From: Mycteria americana
Taxonomy: Eukaryota; Chordata; Aves; Ciconiiformes; Ciconiidae
Assembly (NCBI RefSeq): GCF_035582795.1
Contig: NC_134365.1
Span: 42,946,135-43,010,134 of the forward strand
Direction: 5' to 3'
Length of the DNA: 64,000 bases
Both the position numbers and the translations under genes were made by a program. Of the stretch, positions 33,800 to 46,200 are shown piece after piece (the stretch's first letter is position 1; each line of letters opens with the position of its first letter). Under the pieces are notes generated by a model. It had not been told where the DNA came from. It did no database searches and saw nothing but the letters and a program-made list of their open reading frames with translations.

Positions 33800-36700
33800 C
33801 TGTTCCCCCGCTTGGTGGGCCACAGCATGGCGCAGAAAGCACCTCCTCCCCGGCGGGAGGGCGGCGGGGACGGACCTGCCGGCGAGTGGGGGTGTAATGC
33901 TACCCCGACCGCTTTAGTGCTGCTTTAAACCTGAACTGGGAGGGTTTTTGAAGGCACCAGAGCAAAAATAGCAGCAGTCTGTCAAGTAGGTACAGACTTA
34001 AACAGGTAAACCCTATTCACAAAGGCTACAGGTACCACAAAACCACAGTCAGCACCAGCTTACCTTAAAAGACCAGGCTGAAAACCATGGTGGTTCTAAT
34101 GTTGTTTCATCAGAGTTTCGATCATTCCTGCCTGGGCCAGGATGGGCAGCCAGAGACAGCAACAGCTTCAACCCTCCCATTTTAACTTGCCATACTTGCC
34201 TGCCAGAGACCTAAGCAGCCTGGTTTCCTACAAATGTCTCTCATGCCTGACTGCAAGCTCCAGGTGAAGCCTTTTCTAAAACTGATTCCTTCCTAGGGCT
34301 TCTCTCCCATGGTCTTGAGTAATAGCATGGAGCACACTTGGAGAAGATATCTAAGGTCTACACTAAGCTTATGGAAACATAAATGTCTTTGAGTCTTTTA
34401 GCTCCTCTTGGCTGGAATGAGCCAATGATTTCAAACATTATTAGAGGCAGGTGGGATGGGCAGACATGGTGTGATGGCATAAGAGCTGTTTACTGAGGAT
34501 ATATCACTTACCAGATATTTAATGTGTATTCTCTACATGTTACTAAATTCTTCCATCTACTTGTCTAAAGCAATCTGCAGTCTAAATGTAGCTATTTAAA
34601 TAATGGAGAGGACAGCAGAAAGCAAAACAAGAAGAAAAAGTGGTGGATCTGCCTAGTATCTGCAACGCAATCTATGTTAAGAACAAGCAAAAGATAAAGG
34701 ATCCTGTTCTTCGCTGTACAGTGCCACACCAGTTTTGTTCCAGTGTATGGCAGTAAAATCTCAGCCCCCAAAAGCAGATGTCTTTGTGGTAAAAAAATCC
34801 CATCTGCAAGGCAGAAGTTTATGCAGAGAACTTCAGGATGCCCTATTCCCCAGCACATTGAATTTTGGGAGGGGGGCTTTTTTATAACATGCAATTTAAA
34901 ATAGCTAGAAGCTGCGAAAGTGTAAGGAGGCAAAAGAAGGATTCAGGCAAAAGGTTGCACAACGTAGTCCAAGTGATAAGAATTAGGGAGAAACAGGGAT
35001 GGAGATGTTAGGTGAAAGTACCTGTAGCCGCCTTGCAACCCTCAGATTTTAAAATTGGACTAGTTGCTAATTTTTTATTGATCCGAGATGTCCGGTGCTT
35101 GGGAGTATGAAGAGAGCAGAGGTGTACAGAAGGCATTTGATAAAAATGAGCAATCGATTGGTATTTATTGCAGCACTAATTACATGCTATTGCAGTCATT
35201 CGCTTTATTCAATCAGCTACAGTGGCGATCATCTGTAAACAAGTGATTCACAAGGCGGTGGCTAGCCGTGCTTGTCTTTCTGAGACCTGCCACCTCATGA
35301 CATGCAGAACCCTGAGGCGAGACCCAGTGACCCCTATAGAGGGGTGATGCACAGAAGAAATGAGATGTGCAGAAGCCATCAGTGTGGAGTAGAGAGTAAG
35401 CTAGTCAACAGCAGGGGCCAAGCAGTGGGGACAGGTCTAAGCTGGAAACTTCTAGACTGGAGGGATATGCCTGTTCATCCAAAATTCACAGATGTCTTCT
35501 AGGGCTTTTGCATTAGTCAGGTAAGTCAACCCCTTCTCATGAGACAAAGTAAAACTCAGGCCCTTATACTGGGGCTCTTTAGCAGTTTTTGAAGAACAAC
35601 AGTTATGGAAACATTTTGCAGTAAGAAGCAGTTTCTGTGAACAACTAAGTAGGAAGGGACAAGGGAGAGGACATATGGACACCACTCCTGCTTCCACATG
35701 GCTTCTGCCATCACACATGTATGGAAAGAGGAAAAGACAAGCCTATTTCTTACAATACCTGAATTGTATGCACATGCAAGCTTTCTAGTTTGGGTTGTTT
35801 TGCTGTCAAAACAGTTCAACTTATCCTGACATTTGTGCAGTCGTGACAGTGAGACTAAAGAAACTTCAAAGTTAGACTTGAGTTGAAATTAAACTTGCCC
35901 TTGAGTTTTAATGGCCCATATATTTTTCTTTGCTTTGAATTTTCATCTTCCTGTGTGTTTCCCATGCTTTAGAGCACGCTCTGCAACTTTTAGTTTCAAT
36001 CTGGCTGGACAGTTGGAGTACTGCCTTGGTATTGCACAGAAAGTCAGACTAAGGCCATTTTTTGAATAATGGGAATTAAATGACCTGAGAACGCATTAGA
36101 TACTGGTACAGGTATATTTTCCTCATAAATGTGTATTATATTTCAAAATATTACATCTTGAAAGGAAGCTTTTGTAAAAGCCTTAAAACGTGTGTGTGAG
36201 AAATGTGCAGGTGTGGCCACTGAATGTGCAGAGACACAGTGTTTTCTCCAAGCTGGAAGAACTTTGGTAAGAGACACTAGGAGAACTGCCCTGTGGCATA
36301 GAAGCTGGGGCAAGTCTCCTGGGGACAGTCACTTGAGGTCAAATCGCTGCTCCAAATCAGAGGAAGAGTTTGAACCAGGTCCCTCACATGCTAGTTGAGT
36401 ATCTTACTCATGGAGCTATTAAATATCAGGGAATCTGACCTCTCCCTTGAGTGCATAAGCCTTATCAGCTATGCTCACTTTTGGGTCCTTCCCCCCACAG
36501 CTTGCATCACTGACTTGCACGTTGGCTGTAAAGAGAGGCTCAGGCAGGGACTATCTCCAAGCAGAGGCCATGAGGACACTCAGGGCTGGAGCACAGGCCT
36601 AGGTTTGTATGTGGAGGGGCCTGAAGAAGGTCAAGCACTGAAGCTGTTGCGGAAGGCTAAGCCAGTATTTCTGTAACAGCCTGTTGCAACAAATGAGTTC

Positions 36701-39690
36701 AGCACTCACATCCAGGCTCAATCTTCCTAAGCACGGCATGCATCCTGTGTGCTTGTGCTGCATTCAGGCTACAGCTAAGCTAAAGCAACAGTGCTTTAGC
36801 TTAGGAAAATGTGTTGGTCATGGAGCTTGGTATGCTTACTTCGGATCAAGAACTCCTCTGTGGCAGGCGATTCATTGAACATTTAAGCTGCTTTCAGTCC
36901 CTTTTGTACTAACAGAAAAATGCAAAAGGTCCTTAGTATGGACCTGGATCTAATTACATGAACACTTAGACACCCCTTCAGAGTACTAGGCATGCTTGGC
37001 ACCTACCAAAAGCTCAGTTTTACAGGACTCAGGACCTGCTTAGCACTGCAAACCTGCAATGTATGAAAAGCTGTGACCACATGTTCTCTTCTGATCATAG
37101 CTGATTTCAGATCAGCTCACCCCTGACTGTTTTCCAAAGTGCTGATTGCCCAAGGTTACCCTCTCCTGAAATCTCTTGGCAGTGCTCCTCGTGTGAGCAC
37201 TGAGTTACAACGAGGGATGATATGAGTGCTCCTTGTCTGCTTCTGTCTGTGGTAGCTGGCTGAGTTACAATCACCATGGAAGTTATCATCAGCCACCGAA
37301 AATGAGAACACCCTCGCTGAACTATTTACAGAGTAAAAATCCCAAGGTTCCCCAAGTGCCACAGAGAGATGCCTTTTCCTCAGTACAGTTTCAAACCGCA
37401 ATGAAATCCTGTGCAGAAGTACTAGGTTTACCAGTACACAATGAAAACAGTGAATCCAGAGTATTCCTTTTAAAAGACTGAATTGCTTTCCTGTGGCAAA
37501 AAGCAATTCTTTCAACTCTTACTGAATGATTATTCCAAATTACATGGCTAGCCAATGAATGATACAGCACAGAGCTGTTGTTAGTTCTTCCACGTATTGT
37601 TTACTTTTTGAGGAACTACTTGTTTTCTAAAGGAAAGTACATCATCCCAGAAAGCAAGTCACAGTTTATAAACAGTGCTACAGACAGCATAGAAAGTTCT
37701 GCTGAACTATCACATGGCAAATCATGCAAATCCCCGTGTAGAGCTGAATGAACACCTCTCAGATTTCTGTTTTGCACTTGCTTCTGCTTTTGTGAAACAA
37801 GAGCAAATTTTCCCTCAGGGAACACGTTTGCAGACAGGAGTAGCAGCAAACTAAAGAAATACAGTTTGTGTAACCTTTGAGGTACTGTAAGAAAAGGCAA
37901 AAAGAAAAAGACCTGATTTGGAAAAAGTGAAATGCTGAAATGCGATTATACACTTTTTGACATAATAAACCTTCAACATCTTTCATTTCTCAATATTTTA
38001 AACTCTCCAGGGACTAAATCGTGACTCTTGTCTTACATTATAGGGATTGCTCATAGATACAGAAGGTATAAACCAAAAGTAACAGAAAAAAAAAACCCAA
38101 AACCTAGGGGAGAGATGAAGAAAACAGGGATACAATGTGGAGTAATAAACTGGGGAAAAAAGTAAATGATACAGGTGTATTGAAATTGATGAAGAAATGG
38201 ATGTACAAGTACTTCAGAGAGAGTACAGAAGTTGAAATATCAAGTACGGTGCACTTGATGTTTTTTAGGGTCATTGCTGGGGGCTGGAACTCACTGCGGA
38301 TTTTTTTGTAAAATACTGCGCTTACTGTGAAATAATTCTATCAAAAAAACCCCTGTGCTAACTGAAATATCACTGTAGAATAGACCTTTTTAAAGAAGCT
38401 GTATGTGGAAACTGATAAATTATTAAATTATTACATTAGAACAAATCTTTTTATAATGCATATAAATTAGTTAGTCATAAGAAAAAAAGACATTAAATAG
38501 AAGAATCTGTATCTCTTGTGCCTGCGGTTGGTCCTAATGTATCTAACTAATATGACAGTAAAACTATATACAGAGGGGTCCTTGTTTCTAGTATGATTGG
38601 TCACTTCACATGATAAAATAAAATGCCATGAAATTGGATAGTTATAGTCAAGGGGTTTGCTGTGGTCTCATAAGGACGTAAGTCATATATTGCCTAAAGG
38701 CTGCCCAGCTTTCTCATAGTTACCTTATACATGTGAGGAGGAAGCTCACTCCCTTAAACAACTCTGGTTCTTTGACCTTCACAGGTTTAATGGTTTGGAG
38801 TTCGATTTGATTTGGTTTGTTTTTTTTACTGTAGCAGGGTGTACTAGCCACTGCCAGAACTCTCTGTTACTGCTAAAAATGCCCACAGTAGCACCCTCAG
38901 CACAGACAGGATATATATTCAGCCCCAGAACTGGGCAGGAAATGGTTCTGAGCCATATGAAAAAAACAGCATCCCAAATAGGGAGGAAAAGACAATAACC
39001 CATTCTCACGGACTGTAATCCCTCCCTCCCCTTTCCCCCCCCAAAAAACACAGATGGAGCAAATCCAAACATTCCATTTAGATCATCTGCAATTGTTTTG
39101 TTTTGATTTTTACCACTTCACTATGTCTTTACTAGCATTAATTCTAATTTTGCAATTAAAAATGATAAAGCTCAAATCTTGCATTTTATTATGAAACCCT
39201 GACAATTTTAGAACTTTTTGCCCCATACTCTTTGAGTTGAAACATTTGCTAAGACTAACCCTTTCAGAAGAGCAATTTAATTTTCAGTGAATTGGCAGTT
39301 ACCAATTTAATCTCTGACCTTGCCCTTTAAAAAAAAGTTCTCAGCAGCTCTAGTCAGAGTATGACCTGGCACAGGAGAGCTAGTTCCTTCCTCCCTTGCA
39401 GCCTGATTTCTCAGAAGACGGTGAACCTTCAATAAGCACAGACATGGATATAGACTACTTGCTCTTCTCAATACATTTTTCTAAAACTTTGTTTTTAGAA
39501 AGTCTTTATTCAGCTGAAAATCTTCGAATTTGGGTCCATGGCTGCAGTATCTTGTGTTATCCCTGCATGTTCCCAGATAAAGTTTTTCAGGACAGTCTGC
39601 CAGGGACTGACACCCGTTCTGTCCCAGAGGGTACCTGAAAGAGTTTGTACTGATGGGATTCTAAGATGCTCAAATCCTGTTTACTACCAT
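33800..39690. other. Intergenic, upstream of NAP1L1
   Basis: No gene is seen. The stretch contains the SINE-like relic at about 36.29-36.42 kb and a compositionally distinct block at 35060-35285 that could be a conserved non-coding element. Short frames do not resemble known proteins and lack splice-site support. Confidence 0.65.
36290..36425 (-). mobile_element. tRNA-derived SINE-like relic
   Basis: Read on the minus strand, TAGCTCCATGAGTAAGATAC is followed by ACTCAACTAGCATGTGAG and GGACCTGGTTCAAACTC. This is the order of a pol III box A and box B (GGTTCAAAC) with an anticodon-arm-like middle. The adjoining sequence (about 36300-36360) partly mirrors it (GCAGCGATTTGACCT). This resembles old tRNA-head SINEs of sauropsids. 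Identification is by eye, and the copy is too diverged to assign to a family. Confidence 0.45.
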
Positions 39691-40215
39691 CACCAAAGCA
39701 AACTTTTGGTCAGAAGATCGTGCTGGATAGTAACATTGCTGCAATCCTTGGGCATGAAGGACCCCATCTACTGACCTGAACTGCTGTCTAGGTTTGCTGC
39801 TTGCTGGGGGTTCAGATCTGGGATATTGTGGTGAGACTGATGTGGCTTGTCCAGCCCTCAGACTGTTAACCCTTGCTGCTCTTTGAGGTGGATAGCAATG
39901 CTGCTACCAGGGAAGACCTGGAGTGTATTGAGCATGACTATATGACTCTGGGTGAGGGCATGGAGGCCCAAATGGGTTTGTCCTTGATCCTGTAGGTGAG
40001 GGGGAAGGGCTTGACAAGGAGTGGATGGATCCTTTGGATCAACATCTGGTTGCACAGCTGGTGTCAATGACAGGGATTTGGTTTTTATGACCATGAGTCC
40101 TTTGTGAGGATCAAAGACTGTTGGGAAGAGATGGGTTCCCACTTGACTAAGCAGGGCAAAAACATCTTTGCCAACAGGCTGGCCAACCTGGTAAAGAGAG
40201 ATTGAAACTGGGACT
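39690..40215 (+). pseudogene. CR1 ORF1 esterase-domain remnant
   Basis: In shifting frames the sequence still shows pieces of the SGNH/GDSL-like esterase of CR1 ORF1: a PSD-x-x-PLLL block with a decayed HVGTND-type motif, then DLE-IEHDY, and near the end GSHLTKQGKNIFANRLANLV (intact at 40134-40193). Several stops interrupt it. The assignment relies on remembered CR1 organisation. Confidence 0.7.
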
Positions 40216-40479
40216 GGTGGGAGAGGAAAATGACAACCCACAGTCAAATGAGGAAGTGGTGGACTGGGTTGGCAAGCAAAAGATGCAGCGTGGACAAGAG
40301 AGACCTTGAAACCAGCAGTACAGGACTGAAGGGGACCTCAAGCATATACACTCAAATAAGGAAATACCAAGAGAACAACATCATGAGGGAAGCTCTCACA
40401 CTTTTCCTGGGAAATCAGCACAACTGTGTGCCCCTCTGAAATGCCTGTACACTAACACATGCAGCATGGGAAGCAAAAA

Positions 40480-41150
40480 GGAATTTGATATTGTGTGCTC
40501 CGTGCGTGTGCTGTTGCCACAATCTCATTGGGGTTGCAGAGACACAGTGGGATAGCTCACATGGCTGGACTGCTGCCACGGAGGGATCCAGGTGCATCAG
40601 GTGTCCTTCAAGGGAGGGAGAGGGAATTGCCCTTTATGTGAGAGCAGCAGGAATGTGTGGGGCTCTCCCTAGAGATGGATGATAAGCAAGTGGAGAGTTT
40701 ACCAGTTAGGATTTGAGGGCAAACCAACAAGGGAAACATTGTGGGTGTTTGCTGTATACCACCTGTTTAAGAAGAAGTAGATGAGGTACCTTCTTCAAAC
40801 AACTGGAAGAAACCTCATGTTCACAGGCCCTGGTCCTCAACGGGAACTTCAAACACCCTGATATCTGTTGGAGGGACAGCACAGCAAGGCACAAGCAGTC
40901 CAGGAGGTTTCTGGAGTGCATTGATGGTTACTTCCTGACACAGATGATCAAGGAGCCAGTGACAGGAGATACTCTGCTGGACCTCATACTTACAAACAAA
41001 GAACTGGGCAGGGGTGTGAAGCAACCTTTTGGAGCAACCTTGGCTGCAGTGACTGTAAAATGGTGGAGTTCGGGGTACTAAAGGGAGCAAGGCAAAATCA
41101 GGTTCACAACCCTGAACTGCAGGGCAGCAGACTTTGGCCTTCTCAGGGAC
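40480..41150 (+). pseudogene. CR1 ORF2 endonuclease-domain remnant
   Basis: Apurinic-endonuclease-like motifs are recognisable: VAETQWDSSHGW near 40530, LVLNGNFKHPDICWRD near 40830 (family GDFN with its catalytic Asp replaced by Asn), LDLILTNKELG near 40980 and SDCKMVEF near 41047 (family SDH with His replaced by Cys). Both key residues are changed and the frame is broken, so the domain is inactive. Confidence 0.8.
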
Positions 41151-41549
41151 CTACTTAGAGGAATCCCATAGGAGATGGACCTGCAGAGAAGAGGAGTCCA
41201 GGCAAGTTTGCTGATTTTTCAAGGACCACCTCCTCCAAGCTCAAGAGCAGTCCATCCTGATTTGCAGGAAGTCAGGCAAAGGTGGCAGGAGGTCTGCATG
41301 GATGGACAAGGAGCTCCTGACAAAACTCTGACATAAAAAGGAAGCATAACAAGAGGTGGCAGTAGGGAGACGTGACCTGTGAGGAATATAGAAACGCTGT
41401 CCAAGCATGCAGGAATAGCATTAGAAAAGCCAAAGCCCACCAGGATTTGAATCTGTTAAGGGATATGAAGGGCCACCAGAAGGACTTCTACAAGTACCTG
41501 AGCCCGAAGGGCCCAGTGCTGAAAGCACCAGGAAACTGTAACAAATGAC

Positions 41550-42900
41550 ACAGAAGTGGTCAAGATACTCAATGCCTTCTTCGCCTCAATTTTCACAGGT
41601 AAGATTTGCCTTCAGGAATTTCAGGTCACTGAAAACAGGGGGAAGGTTTGGAGCAAGGATTACTTATCCTTGGTGGAGGAGGATTGCGTTAGGGAACATT
41701 TAAACCAATTGGACACACAGAAGTCTGTGGGACCCGATGGGATGCAGCCATGAGCGTTGAGGGAGCAGCTAATGCCATTGCAAGGCCACTCTCAATTGTC
41801 TTTGAAGGGTCTTGGAAACCAGAGGAGGTCACTGAGGACTGGAAGAAAGCAAATGTCACTCATCTTCAGGAAGGGCAAGGAGGAAGATGCAGGGAACTAT
41901 AGGCTGGTCAGTCTCACCTTGATCCCCAGGAAAGTGATAGAGCAAATCCTCCTGGAAACAATTTCCAAACACATGCAAGACAGGAAGGTGACTGGAAGAA
42001 GTCAGCGTGGATTTACAAAGGGGAGATTGTGCCTGACCGTCCCAGTAGCCTTCTACGATGAAATGACTAGCTCGGAGGATGAAGAGACAGCAGTGGATGT
42101 TTATTTTTACTTATGTTGAAAGCACGCTTTCAACACTGTCTCCCATAACATCCTCATAGACAAACTGATGACTAAATAAGTGGGCAGTGAGGTGAACTGA
42201 AAACTGGCTGTATGACTGGGCCTAGAGGGTTGTGATCGGCAGCACAAAGTCCAGCTGGAGGCTAGTCACTGGTGGTGTACCCCAGGGGTCAATACTGGGG
42301 ACAATACTGTTTAACATCTTCATTAATGACCTGGATGGTAGGACAGCATGCACCCTCAGCAAGTTTGCAAAACTAGATACAAAACTGGGAGGACTGTCTG
42401 ATATAGCAGGTGGTTGCACTGCCATTCAGAGAGACCTCCAGCGGGTGGAGAAATAGGCTGACAGGAACCTCATGAAATTCAACAAAGGGAGATGGAAAGT
42501 CCTGCCTCTGAGGAGGAACAACCCCAGGCACCAGGACAAGGCTGGAAAGCAGCTTTGCAGAAAAGGACCTGGGGGTTCCAGTGAACACCAAGTGGAACAT
42601 GAGCCAGCAATATGCTCTTGCCACGAAGAAGACCAACAGCCTCCTGGGTTGCATCAGGTTGAGGGAGGAGATCCTTCCCATCTGCTCTACCCTGGGGAGA
42701 CGTATCTGGAGTGCTGGGTCCAGTCCTGGGCTCTCCAGTAAAAGAGAGATATATGGACATACATATTGGGCCTGGAAAAGAGTCATGAAGATGGTTAGGG
42801 ACTGGCATATCTCTCATATGAGGCTGAGAGAGCCAGGACTGTTTAGTCTTGAGAAGAGAAGGCTCAGGGGGATCTTACCAATGTTTATGAACACCTGCTG
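41550..42900 (+). pseudogene. CR1 ORF2 reverse-transcriptase remnant
   Basis: Fingers and palm blocks are readable in several frames: FFASIFTGK, KSVGPDGMQP (41730), GNYRLVSLTLIPRKVIEQIL (41900), GFTKG near 42010, an AFNTVSHNIL block near 42130, [20 protein letters not shown] (about 42275), then [10 protein letters not shown] (42362), where the family has FADDTKLGG. The 3-nt insertion and substitution destroy the catalytic Asp pair. Stops occur near 41751 and 42117. Confidence 0.88.
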
Positions 42901-43209
42901 GGGGTAGTAAAGAAGACAGAGCCAGACTTCTCAGCGGTGCCCAGCGAAAAGACAAGGGACAATAGGCACAAATTGAAATATGGGAAATTCCATTTAAACA
43001 TATGAAAAAAAATTCTTCACTCTGAGGTTGATGAAATACTGGCACAGTTTGCCCAGAGGGATTGTGGAGTCTCCGTCCTTGGAGATATTCAAACCCCAAT
43101 TGGACATGGCACTCAGCAATCAACTCTAGCTGTTCCTGCTTTGAGCAGGGTTTGGACTAGGTGATCTCCAGAGGTCCATTCCAGCTTCAACTGTTATGTG
43201 ATTCTGTGG

Positions 43210-46200
43210 TATTTAAGTAAAAGCCTTGTTGACATTTGATGTTTGGGGATGTGAGATTGAAAAGCTGTGAAAAAATCTCAGCTAAATTTTTCATAATGAA
43301 AAATGCACTGTAATACTATTAATTTAAAACCACTGCAACAGTAGCACAGCATGTCTAACGTACACAGCACTCACATGTCTGTCTGATTAATTCCAAAATG
43401 TCCATGTAGAAGGCAGAACAAAATTGTTCTCCATGATTTGCATGACAGATTTGCATGGGGAAAGAAAGCCTTCATACTTGGGGAACTGAAAGTTGGCTAT
43501 ATTCTCTGCTGTTTATTAGGTCTCTTTCTATAAAGCCATGCTGGGTCCTGGTTATAAATATAGCATTTTAGTGTTCTGCAGAAGAGCAGACTGCTTCTGC
43601 ATCATTTAGTCTTATAATCTCTATGCATTTCAAATCATATCTGTAGCCTAATTTAGGCAGTTTTCTTATGAAATATAACAGTATTTAAAAGCTGAGGGTG
43701 CTGATAAAACTGCTTTGGAGTTTTTGCTTGTCATTTTGTTTTGTTGCTTTATTTTGATGCTTTTACTTTTCATCTTTCTCTGTCTTCCACTGCAATAAGC
43801 AGACATGCCATTCTTAAGAACTCTGTGGTATTGCTACGTTAGCTGAAAAAGGATGAAGCACAGAAACGAGGCAGAAAAATAAAGGGAAGTTGCAAAGGAT
43901 GGGAGAAGAGCAGAGGAGAAGAAGTTTGGTGAGAGCTGTGGGATTTGCTGTGTGAAGTAACCAAAGCCTTTAACAATAAGGGGTGGAATTAATTCCACCT
44001 AACTTCAGATGTTCTCAGCTTCAATATCTCAGCTTTCCTGGGTTGCCTTAAGAGTGGAGAAAGATAAGCTCTTGTGTAATTCACCTGGGCTGGTTTAGTT
44101 GTCTGCTTGAAGGTGGGATGACTTGTGCCCTAAAAATGCCTCTTTCTGTCTACTGACAATACAAGGCCTAGAGATGAGCTCAAATGTAAGTGTGTGCATT
44201 TACTGAATCAACTTAAATTCTCTAGCACTATTTTGAACACCTAAACTGAAGAAAAGGAAGCCAAACAGCAGAAGTAGTCTGGGCAGCTCATACCTGCCAA
44301 AGCTGGTGGTGCCCCAGAGCACCTGGAACACAAATTGCCCAGTATATTTATTTTGCATGTTTAGTGCTTGTTTTCCTTTCTGTTTTCGTCAATGGTGTCC
44401 GAGTCTGAAATGCAGAGAATATATGTAGGGTCTGGTTGTTTGGCTTGGGTTTGGGGCTGTAAGGGTGACATCTCCTCCCGAGGTCGCCTGGCTGCCCTCG
44501 GTGGCCACCTCAGTCCCTTCTTCCTCAGATGCTCTGGAATTACTTGCTGGGACTTGGTGGTGGCTGCAAAATTCCAGGCATGGCAGGTGTGAAAATCTTA
44601 TCAGATGTGTTGCTCCTTACCATTAGCGCAGCTCTGCTGTTTTGGGGCAGATGTGGTCCTTGTCCTCAGGATACCTTTTCTCATGAATTTTCTGTCCCAG
44701 GAAGCCACAATTCTCAGTATTATTGCAAATGCTGGAGGATGAAGATGATGATCAAGATTCCTGAAAGGTCTAGATGGTAGCCTAGAGCTGCTACAGTGAG
44801 TATGTGTCCCTTGGGTGAACAAATCTGCAGTGAGCTAGAAATATATTATAAAGTTATAAAGCAGCATTTAAGCTTCGAGGATTCATCCAAACAAGACACC
44901 ATACAGGTGAAGAGGTAATCTGATCCAACAGTGAAGCTACGCAGAGAGAAAAGACAGAAAGCAGACTTATCCAAACGTGCATGTGTTACACAGACAACTT
45001 CTTGAAAAAACATCACTTTGGAACAGCTTTTTTTCAGCTCCAAAGGAATAATTAATAGTGGATAAAATAACAAGGAACTCAGAAGAAGTGGTGAAAAGTG
45101 ACTTTCTGCAAAATCCCTAAAGGGATTCTGAAAGAAACTTTCCCATTGTGTCAAAGGTCCAAGTACCAATTCTCTGGTTACTTCTTAATAGCTGATCAGC
45201 CAGTCATGAATTCACTGCTAATGCACAATGAAAAATAATATGATTTCAACATAAATAATTTATAAACACCAGACATCACTGGCAATATAGAGGTAGTTAA
45301 AAATGATTCCTACCTTCAATTTAGGAAGGGACAGGCATAATGAAATTCATTCTGTAAAAGTGAGATGTCCTCTGTAAATTCAGGATTATATAAGTGAATT
45401 TTGTGACAAGTCTTCAGTAAATTCCGGAATTCATAAAGTTCTAGGGAAGTTTTGTTAGTTTTCATTCTATTAATCTGTTTATGAACTAAATTGTACCCTG
45501 GAGCTCTTGTGATTTCTCTACCTAGCCACTGTTACATTTTGGCTAAATATTATTTTTAAATTATCTGTAGCTATCCAAGTACTACATTTCATATATCAAT
45601 ATATTAGGTACTATAAAATACTAATATATACATTTACTACTATAAATGACTACATTTTATCATCCTACCTAACAGTAAAACCTTTTTTTAATATTGTTCC
45701 CTATTAGATATCCAGACATTAATATTTGCATTAGAACTTTGCAATATTTAAAATATCTTACATGTTACAGAGCTGTTTATAACATTAAAGTGGAATTATT
45801 TGTATTAGACTGATAGTCATACAATAATTAAGTAAGTAATTTGTAAATGGGATATAAATTCACAGGCAAGTACTGCTCCAAATATTTATGAATGTCTAGC
45901 ATGCTCAAAGCTCTAGTTTTTTCTAAATGGTAAAATAACACTTGATGAAATACTGCTTTGCAAATATTATGCTCTTGACATTCAGTGAACTGGGGGAATC
46001 CTGCTTCATTAAATTAAGTCTGCTATTGCTTACTCCAAAAATATCTAAATCTACAGCTATTCCTCCCGAATCCCACGAGGCAGACGGCAGTAGCCAGCCA
46101 CCTGGATGCTTTTCAGTCTCATAGGATCTCATTAGCTGCTGAGTGTACCAGCCACATTTCTGCTCCTTCTGCCCATGTTCCTGCTCCTAAATAACCAGTC

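Larger units (their letters stand above)
39690..43209 (+). mobile_element. CR1-family LINE, degenerate, plus strand
   Basis: A nearly continuous match to avian CR1 in the correct order: ORF1 esterase remains (about 39690-40215), ORF2 endonuclease (about 40480-41150), the linker, reverse transcriptase (about 41550-42480) and the 3' part, ending in the typical GATCTCCAGAGGTCC...TGATTCTGTG tail at 43160-43209. Clear motifs include GVAETQWDSSH, KSVGPDGMQP and [20 protein letters not shown]. Many stops and frameshifts make it non-autonomous. The left edge is uncertain because the 5' part is the most diverged. Confidence 0.92.

Noticed and set aside
32348..33917. Long open frames on both strands (up to 463 codons) in the CpG island
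   Set aside because: Pro/Arg/Ala/Gly-rich frames occur in all phases because stops are rare in G/C-rich DNA; the segment is promoter, exon 1 and start of intron 1.
41757..42119. 120-codon plus-strand frame
   Set aside because: It is a broken piece of the CR1 reverse transcriptase, not a host gene.
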